Source of the DNA: Cepaea nemoralis
Lineage: Eukaryota; Mollusca; Gastropoda; Stylommatophora; Helicidae
Assembly: GCA_014155875.1 (NCBI GenBank)
Contig: JACEFZ010026854.1
Coordinates: 367,001-431,000, forward strand
Direction: 5' to 3'
DNA: 64,000 nucleotides
The notes beneath the pieces are model-generated. The model did not search any database. It was not told where the DNA came from and worked only from the letters and a program-made list of their open reading frames with translations. Position numbers and translations under genes: made by a program. Shown piece by piece: positions 57,500 to 64,000 of the stretch (within the stretch, counting starts at the first letter, position 1; each line of letters opens with the position of its first letter).

Positions 57500-57730
57500 C
57501 ATTTAGGTATCATCTTTTAGTTTTCTTTTATATAACCATTGTTTGTGTTTACTTGATATCCATGGTTAGTCCATGTTTTGTTGTTGCACTCTCTGTCACC
57601 TTAATATCCAACAGCTGTAGAGCTTTTGCATTTTCCGACATCAATTATATATCATCTGCACAGAGAAGATAGCTGTTTCCTTGACTTTCTTTTTATCCAC
57701 CATCATTTTAAATAGTAGAACTCCAAGTCT
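57500..57730 (-). pseudogene. LINE-2-like reverse-transcriptase fragment
   Basis: The minus strand near 57665-57540 reads LCADD, then MSENAKALQLLDIKVTESAT and KHGLTMDIK. This parallels RYADDTVLV, DLQQLLDVVVTESAR and KGLSLNIKK of LINE-2. Confidence 0.65.
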
Positions 57731-57783
57731 TCTGGGGTCACCGTGACAGTGGTTATATATATAAAAGGGTGCGTCCTCTCGCT

Positions 57784-58245
57784 TGAATGAATCACCCAAA
57801 TAAACGAGAAGTAGATTGTGAGCTTTACTAAAACACGACTACAAGAGACAAATTGGACGTTGCGGCCAAAGCCTTCGTCAGCACAGGACAAACAAATACA
57901 AACCAACACAAAACTACATGAAACACACTATGACAATATTAAACTATTAAACTAATTAAAATAAAATGTACTCATCTGAATACTGTGTCCTAGCTTGGAA
58001 GGTCTGACCTAGATGATCTGGTCAGACCTTCCAAGCTAGGACACAGTATTCAGATGAGTACATTTTATTTTAATTAGTTTAATAGTTTAATATTGTCATA
58101 GTGTGTTTCATGTAGTTTTGTGTTGGTTTGTATTTGTTTGTCCTGTGCTGACGAAGGCTTTGGCCGCAACGTCCAATTTGTCTCTTGTAGTCGTGTTTTA
58201 GTAAAGCTCACAATCTACTTCTCGTTTATTTGGGTGATTCATTCA
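57784..58245. repeat. Giant palindrome, 226-bp arms, 10-bp loop
   Basis: Arms 57784-58009 and 58020-58245 are inverted copies. I compared them across their length and saw no mismatch. The right arm contains ctgacgaaggctttggccgc near 58148, a phrase common in Penelope-type and related repeats and reminiscent of a hammerhead ribozyme core. Confidence 0.93.
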
Positions 58246-58514
58246 TTGCCTTTTTAAGCTTTACTGCAGTTCACCTCATTCTTGTTTACCATCGTCCTCT
58301 CGCTTGGAGTTGGAGTTTAGGACTCATGTTGCACTCTGAGATAATACACTAGGTTCAATGCGCCTTTAACACTTCACGTCTCACTTAGACAAAGTGCAGG
58401 TCTTTGTCGTCTCTCATTTTATTACGACATATTCATTCTCCTTCAACACTAATAAATAAATACCTATGTATTTTGAATTGGCATAAACACGCGCGCACAC
58501 ATATACACACATTT

Positions 58515-58516
<2 letters not shown>
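58246..58516. other. Unassigned sequence
   Basis: Nothing recognised. Confidence 0.35.

Positions 58517-58555
<39 letters not shown>
58517..58555. repeat. (CA)n microsatellite
   Basis: About 19 CA units. Confidence 0.97.
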
Positions 58556-58559
<4 letters not shown>

Positions 58560-58982
58560 TGTACGTCTGATTATGTGTCCCTCTGATCATTTCTCAGAGA
58601 GTTGTTTGTCGATCAGGTTCTCCAGGGGCACATAATGCTATCGTATTCAGTTTCCTGTGTGCACCTTCTATAATGTGTTTATTTTTGTCTGCCCCAATAT
58701 AAAATTCCATATCTCAGTACTCAACTGAAGGAAAATGATGAGATTTAGCATATAACCTTATCATTATGTCTACCCAACAAAAAAATTTTTGTTCTGCAGA
58801 TTTTACAGCAGATTTCAAAGTTTGTTTATATGCGGTATATAATTTACGGGTCCGAAATGAAGTTCGTAATTTTAAATGTGACTGTTCAGAGGTGTCTCAA
58901 AATGTGGGTTATTTCACGAAAACTGATTAATATGTTTTGTTGTTTTATTTTAAATATTACCTCTTATCGCTAAGATTGAAAT
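58556..58982. other. AT-rich, possible upstream part of the transposase relic
   Basis: No firm motif. Confidence 0.35.
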
Positions 58983-60485
58983 GTGTTAATATTTTTTAAT
59001 GGGGTTGAATGCGAAATTGTGCATACACTTCAAATCATCGCTGTGAAGTTGTACAAATATTTTTGTCAAGAAGCTGATCGCAGGAAACTGTTTTATACTA
59101 TTCCAAATTCCGAAAAAAGAACAGTGCATGCATTGGGTTTGAGTAAATGGTCATTTCGTCGATGGGTGCAAGAATCTGGAATTAAACCACCACGCAATAA
59201 GCAACCGGTAGGTAGGAATGTTATTGTAGACAGCTTTGACAAAGATGTCATAAGGCGAGCTATTAAAAAAATGCTTTAAAAAGTCGCTTAAAAGTCGACA
59301 GGGTTGACTTCATTGCACCGGGTTCTATCCCATATGGCTCGGTCTCTTTCCGCAGCACGGAAAGCATCGCACAAAGCACGAACACCGCAGCTCTAGCGAC
59401 GACCCACAGAAGACTCCGAAAAATTTAACTCGTGAACCGAAGGATGCGGCCCGGAATCGAACCCACAACCTTTGGAGCCCGAGTCAAAAGGCTTGACCAC
59501 TTCGCCACGGAGTGTCCTAAAATTATAAATATTTTGGATTGTATATCCAGGATTATCCAGCATTATAAAAATGCTGGATGCCAAAGAAACAGTGACTGTA
59601 AGAAAACCTAGGGTTTGGTTAAGAAAGAACAATAACATAGAGCTATCTAAAACAACTTTGTGGAAAAATTATGAGGACATTATCTTCATTTTTAGAAAGT
59701 ACAAGGGAGGTAGAAATATTCTTTGCGAGCAACTGCATTTAGGAGCCATGAAAAGCAGATACCTACGTGAAATAAGGGAAATGCGCAAAAAAAGTATGGC
59801 ATAGTGTATTTGGATGAAATGTGGATAAATGCGCACCACACAAGTGATAAGGAATGGCAATCAGTGGATGGACAGATAAAGCGATATGTGCCCAGTATTA
59901 TAGGACAGCTTTTGGTCATGGCCCATGCTGGTAATACGCATAATGGCTTACAACAGAATGCTGGGCTTGTGTTCGTATAAAAGCATACAGACAATATGGA
60001 TTATCATAATAAGATGAATGGTAATGTATTTAGAGATTGGCTCGAGAATAATGTGGTTCCATCCCTAGATAGACCGTCGTGTCCAATTATGGATAATGCA
60101 TGATATCAATGTTGTTTCCCAAGAAGAAAATATACCTACAGCATCGAGCACAAAGGGAGCAATAAAGATATGGCTCCGAATGGAAAACATACAATTTCCA
60201 GAAAGGTATTTCTATCTAGAAATGTTGTCCCTTGTAAAACAGACGCCAAAAAGCAAGAAATATCAAATCCACAAGTTGATAGAAGAGCATCGTCATGGGT
60301 GCTTCAGACTTCCGCCGTACCACTCATTTTAACCCTATAGAAATGGTGTGGGCTAAAATTAAAGGACACGTGGCAGCTGACTATACTATATTCAAATTGT
60401 CTGACGTTAAGATACTAATTCAGTCCGCGCTATTAAATATTGATAAAAGTTACTGGGAACATGCGAGGACAATGTGTTGAAAGAG
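58983..60485 (+). pseudogene. IS630/Tc1-mariner-type DDE transposase relic
   Basis: The open frame 58983-59279 gives a helix-turn-helix N-terminal region ending DSFDKDVIRRAIKKML. A SINE-like repeat (59283-59517) interrupts. The second DNA-binding part follows (VTVRKPRVWL, IELSKTTLWKNY, GGRNILCEQ). Catalytic blocks in broken frames are VYLDEMWINAHH (59808; first aspartate), CPIMDNA (60080; second aspartate) and RLPPYHS, then NPIEMVWAKIKGHVA (60310-60370; third acidic residue). This text is typical of the aphid/mollusc IS630-like family. There are many stops and frameshifts. Terminal inverted repeats were not found. Confidence 0.82.
59283..59517 (-). mobile_element. SINE-like repeat inserted in the transposase relic
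   Basis: The minus strand begins ggacactccgtggcgaagtg (A box) and has gtgggttcgattccgg (B box) near 59456. Its centre contains the inverse of cgcacaaagcacgaacaccg, shared with repeat family D. Confidence 0.8.
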
Positions 60486-61009
60486 GAAGATGACTATTGG
60501 AGAAAGGATTGATTGAATTTTATGCAACCGAGAGCAGTCATCAACCTACTGGAATCGTCCGACACAGATTAAGGTCTGAGCAGATCGCAGATCTTAATCC
60601 GTGAGCACGTTTACTGGGATATTTTGCTCCAACTATTTAGACGAATTGCAGGCCCTAAACATTACAGCATCAGCACAATGTAAATGTCAACAGTTTGTAT
60701 TCCACTGTGATGAATTTTCAATTCCGCAAGCCCTCAGCGGTGACAAACAACTGGTATTGAAAAAAAAAAAAACACACATACTAAACGCGTTGAATACCAA
60801 CAGACGAGTAATATTGCGGTGGAAACTGACATATTGTGGCTAACAAGAAACGTGAGAGCAAACACGTTGCCAAATTAGGGGACAACACACGTGCATACGA
60901 ATCAATCTATAAACTACAATGAAAAGAGCACCAACATCTTGGTCGTTAAGAAGAAAGCCCACTACAGAGACACTAACAACTATTTTCATAGTGCAAAACA
61001 GGTAATCAT
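60486..61009. other. Unassigned sequence
   Basis: An 80-codon frame at 60601-60843 has no motif. A run of A near 60762 is the only low-complexity sequence. Confidence 0.4.
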
Positions 61010-61215
61010 GTTCCGTCTCTGAACAGTAAACTGCAGAGTAGACAATCTTTCACGAAGACTCAAAGCGGGTCCGTCACCCATGTGCACGTGTGAACAAACT
61101 ACACAGACAGCTGAGCAGATCCTTAAAAATGGACACATGATGACTAAATTGCGGTATCATTTCTGGTCCCTCCATACGCACATTAACGCACAGCTATTTG
61201 GAAGCTTTCACGAAC
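61010..61215 (+). pseudogene. LINE ORF2 C-terminal fragment (Jockey/CR1-like)
   Basis: The frame reads CRVDNLSRRLKAGPSPMCTC, then TTQTAEQILKNGHMM and HINAQLFGSFHEL. It matches the common LINE tail with R-K-GPSP-C-C-G, T-EH-L and LYGS-EL. The second half of the finger is degenerate. It joins LINE-1 at 61216. Confidence 0.65.
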
Positions 61216-61612
61216 TCAATCTAATATACGAGTAAATGGGCATATTTTTAAGCAAGTGAATCGATACAGTTATCTTGGCACACTCATAACATCTGATGGG
61301 AGATGCCTTGAAGAGATTAGAACAAGAATTGCCATTGCGAAGGTATCCTTTTGCAAGAAGTAAACCATACTGACCAATAAAAAAACACCAAATGAAACGA
61401 GAAAAAGAGTGTTGAAGTGCTACATAGAACCTATACTTTTGTATGGATGTAAACCGTGGACTATAAGCAGTCGAGCTGAAAAACAGCTGATGGCTGTGGA
61501 AATGTGGTTCCTGAGGACAATGAAAAGAATACCATGGACAGACAGAAGAACTAATGAACAAGTCCTTCAAGAAACAAATGGAGATCGTAAAGTGATTAGA
61601 GTCATCAGACGT
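61216..61612 (+). mobile_element. LINE-1 copy e, left part
   Basis: It encodes NRYSYLGTLITSDGRCLEEI, then MLKCYIEPILLYGCKPWTIS, AEKQLMAVEMWFLRTMKRIP and DRRTNEQVLQETNGDRKVIR. Split by an antisense LINE-2 at 61613. Confidence 0.9.
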
Positions 61613-62502
61613 CATCATCATCAAGTGCCGTGCGGGCTGGCGTAGGCGTTCATGGCTCTCCATAGATCTCGGTCTTTGGTTTTCTGGATCAACTCTGCTG
61701 CTGATATTCCTCCATGCCACCGTCTCAATCCATCCAGCATCACTTCTCTTGGTCTACCTCTGCCTCTCTTCCCCTCGATCTTTCCAGTTGTTACGATGTT
61801 CTCCAATGCCTCTCTTCTCATCACATGACCGAGGAAAGCTGTTTGTCTCTGTCTTATTGTTGTATATAATGTTCTAGTTTCGTTAGCCTGTTTCAAGCAG
61901 TCATCGTTAGTTACTCTGGCAGTCCAAGGAATTCGCAACATTCGTCTCAGGAACCACATCTCTGTTGCTTCTAATTTCTTCTTAATTTGTTCATTTACAT
62001 TCCAAGATTCACTGCCATACAGCAAAACTGGTTCTACATAGCATTTCATCACTCTCTTTCTTATATTCAGTGATAGTGACTTATTGCATAAGATACTCTT
62101 CATTTTCTGAAATCCGGCTTTTGCCTGCCCTATTCTGCTCCTAATCTCTGTTGTAAATCTTCCATCTGATGTTATAAATGCCCCTAGGTATCTAAAATTA
62201 TCAACTTGGTTAAGGATTTCCCCTTCTATTTCTATGTCACATTTTGATGTCACCATTTTCTTTGATATTACCATTGTTACTGTTTTCTTGATATTCAAGG
62301 AGAGTCCTTTCCTTGCACTCTCTGTTACTACAACGTCTAATAATTGTTGTAGATCTGTTGATTTATCCGCCACCAATACTGTGTCATCTGCATAGCGTAT
62401 ATTATTTATATTATAACCTCCAACTAGTATTCCTGGCATCTCTTTGATCCCTCTCATTATTACTTCGCTATAAAGGGAGAAAAGATCTGGTGACAAGACA
62501 CA
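61613..62502 (-). mobile_element. LINE-2 copy c, inserted antisense in LINE-1, long open frame
   Basis: The target duplication is catcagacgt (61603-61612) and cattagacgt (62503-62512), one mismatch. The minus strand is open for about 290 codons of LINE-2: CVLSPDLFSLYSEVIMRGIK, NNIRYADDTVLVADK (YADD), GLSLNIKKTVTMV, YLGAFITSDGRF, MKCYVEPVLLYGSESW, EMWFLRRMLRIPWTARV, FLGHVMRREALENIV and WRAMNAYASPHGT, then a stop and the gat-repeat tail. The uninterrupted frame suggests a recent insertion. It is 5'-truncated, lacking endonuclease and the first reverse transcriptase motifs. The open frame extends upstream into antisense LINE-1, which is not part of the protein. Confidence 0.93.
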
Positions 62503-62775
62503 CATTAGACGTAGACAGTCAAAATTTGTTGGGCATGTTATGAGAAGAAATGAATTGGACAACTTTGTGAGAACTGGCAAAATCTAAGGGAATAGACCAA
62601 GGGGAATACTGAGGAGTAAATACCTGGATGGCTTGGCCCCGAGACAAGGCGAGGTCGAGGCTTGGTCGAGACAGGAACACGGAGCAGATCCACGACTCTG
62701 GTGATCGAGTGAGATGGAAATAGGCCTACATGACCGCCCACTCTTTTCGGCAAAGCTATTGATGGATGGATAGAT
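62503..62775 (+). mobile_element. LINE-1 copy e, right part
   Basis: It resumes after the antisense LINE-2 with cgtagacagtcaaaatttgt and the GHVMRRNELDN region, and ends with a gatggatggata tail. Confidence 0.88.
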
Positions 62776-63190
62776 TATTTTACAACTTTAAGTGTTTGTT
62801 ATTGGTTTGCGTAGTATCATCTAACTGTTCATCACTATAATCAGTTATTGGAGCATATGTCTGTAAGATTACTATATCGAAAGGTATAACCTTAATTTTC
62901 AATAGTATCAAATTATCTTTGTGAGCCCACAATCCATTAATATTTTTCTCTAACTTTCTTTTTACTAAAATTCTAACACCTCTCTCGTTATGATCTCCTC
63001 CTGAGTTAATGAATGCATAATCGTCTCTCCGTTGTATAACTAGCGCCTGTCCATCTTGTTTCTGATACAACTAAAATATGTAAATTCATGTTATTTGCTT
63101 CGGAAATCAGGTTGTCAAATCTCCTTCCTTGACACAGAGTGCGCGCGTTCCAGGTACCAATTCTCAGACTTCTCCTTCATCTTTTCAGGT
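62776..63190 (-). pseudogene. LINE endonuclease domain fragment
   Basis: The minus strand from about 63165 reads RIGTWNARTLCQGRRFDNLI, then VSETRWTG. After a frame change it continues as GGDHNERGVRILVKRKLEKN, NGLWAHKDNLILLKIKVIPF and VILQTYAPITDYSDEQL. These are the N-terminal blocks (TWNART, SETRW, QTYAP) of a LINE endonuclease, lacking its catalytic C-terminal half. It may be the missing 5' part of LINE-2 type elements, but that is not shown. Confidence 0.82.
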
Positions 63191-63259
63191 AAGTATTGTC
63201 AGAATGCATTCTTTCACAAGAATTGGGATGCATTCGTCATTATTCTCTTCCTTATTCTC

Positions 63260-63505
63260 TATGGGAGTTGTCTCTTCCCTGAGCATGTTTACAACAGGCT
63301 CATCTCGAGTGCCGGAGGTCCCAGGTTCAAGCCCCGGTGAGAACCGGGATGTTTTAACGTGGACTTCTAGTAACCAATTATCCCTGGTCTCTGGGTAGTG
63401 AGATCGGACATCCGTGTGTATTGTTGCGCACGTAAAACATCCCTTGGCAATTGGAAATCGAAAAAGAGTAGCCTAACCGCGCTGCCCGGTTCATAACCAT
63501 TTTTT
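63260..63505 (+). mobile_element. SINE-C copy
   Basis: B-box-like ggttcaagccccgg near 63325, then ccctggtctctgggtagtga, gtgtgtattgttg and a ctgcccggttca end, matching the minus-strand copy at 39885-40290. The first part of the head is less clear. Confidence 0.82.
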
Positions 63506-63800
63506 TCTATTCAGTCTTGCTTTTATTATACCACATAGTGATACATGATCACTATTACAGTCAGCACCCGGCATTGTATTTACATTAATTAACGCATTTC
63601 AAAAAAAAAAATTATTCATACATATGTTGTAAATTTGGTTGAGTATTTTCTTATCAGGGCTTTTTCATGTGTAGAGTCGTCTTGTGCTCCGTGTGGAAGG
63701 CTGTCAACCCAGCAAGGCGACGGGGACGGCGTGGTGGCGCAAACGGCTAGGAATGCGTGGTGGGGTAAGACGTTTTAGACTGAAATGTGACCGTCTGGGC
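63506..63800. other. Unassigned, AT-rich then GC-rich
   Basis: Nothing recognised. A GC-richer stretch near 63710-63760 could be the leader of the LINE that follows. Confidence 0.35.
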
Positions 63801-63804
63801 CTCA

Positions 63805-64000
63805 GGAATACTTGTATTCTATAATGGAACTGTGCCAGCGTAAAAGAACGAGGCCCTATTCTGGAAAAACCTAGCATACAGGAACGCCAATGTAGCGCTC
63901 CAGGAGACGAGACTGGGTGATCAGCTACTCCATATTACCGGCTTCAAATGTTTCTACAACAGGCGACACCTGGGAATGGCAATTCTCATTCACGACAGCA
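63805..64000 (+). pseudogene. LINE endonuclease start (Jockey-like), cut by the window end
   Basis: One frame reads LVFYNGTVPA, a stop, then KNEALFWKNLAYRNANVALQ, ETRLGDQLLHITGFKCFYNR and LGMAILIHDS. The blocks QWN-like start, LQET and GG-AILI-DS are those of Jockey/I-type endonucleases. The remainder lies outside the window. Confidence 0.7.

Noticed and set aside
63056..63398. Two overlapping plus-strand frames of about 90 codons
   Set aside because: They lie opposite a LINE endonuclease fragment and across a SINE-C copy.

Overview
This window looks like intergenic DNA of an invertebrate animal genome. It is AT-leaning, rich in microsatellites, and packed with eukaryotic mobile elements: LTR retrotransposons, LINEs, tRNA-derived SINEs, a hAT element and an IS630/Tc1-like transposase relic. 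I found no convincing host protein gene, rRNA, standard tRNA gene, operon or CRISPR array. The element mix resembles marine molluscs (gastropod or cephalopod). That is an impression from family style, not a demonstrated assignment.

Layout. 1-1240 is a diverged LTR. 1690-3720 holds a LINE reverse-transcriptase relic joined to an inverted LINE endonuclease relic. 4518-6545 is a block of nested inverted repeats and tetranucleotide repeats. 6560-10430 is mostly unassigned, with one SINE and one LINE tail. 10431-19648 is a LINE (here called LINE-1) split by a SINE and by a young 8.1-kb LTR retrotransposon. 19715-29175 is a 51-bp satellite that received a 729-bp hAT element and an 8.4-kb LTR element with 2.5-kb LTRs. 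30610-37365 is a LINE relic split by a third, 6.3-kb LTR element. 38-41 kb holds LINE and SINE fragments, followed by a 560-bp CTA repeat. 45.0-50.3 kb is nearly featureless. 50.3-57.7 kb contains LINE and SINE fragments and a 22-bp minisatellite. 57784-58245 is a near-perfect palindrome with 226-bp arms. 58.9-60.5 kb is a decayed DDE transposase. 61-64 kb is a nest of LINEs, one inserted antisense in another.

The strongest result is the element at 11163-19284 (minus strand). It has near-identical LTRs, a 5-bp target duplication (AGCAG), a tRNA-Pro-like primer site and a polypurine tract. Its proteins are Ty3/gypsy-like, but the order is gag, protease, integrase, reverse transcriptase, RNase H. 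That Copia-like order in a Ty3 element is the hallmark of the Gmr1 group. The element at 20702-29107 is a relative that has lost the integrase core and most of its reverse transcriptase. The element at 30758-37089 also lacks integrase and most of its reverse transcriptase, and carries an altered protease site (ESG). All three appear unable to move on their own: the first has two frameshifts, both in slippage-prone tracts.

The window also records an order of events. The SINE and the young LTR element both entered LINE-1; the hAT element and the second LTR element both entered the same satellite; LINE-2 entered another LINE-1 copy in antisense. Target-site duplications are readable for eight insertions. 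Family names LINE-1, LINE-2 and SINE-A to SINE-D are local labels used only here.
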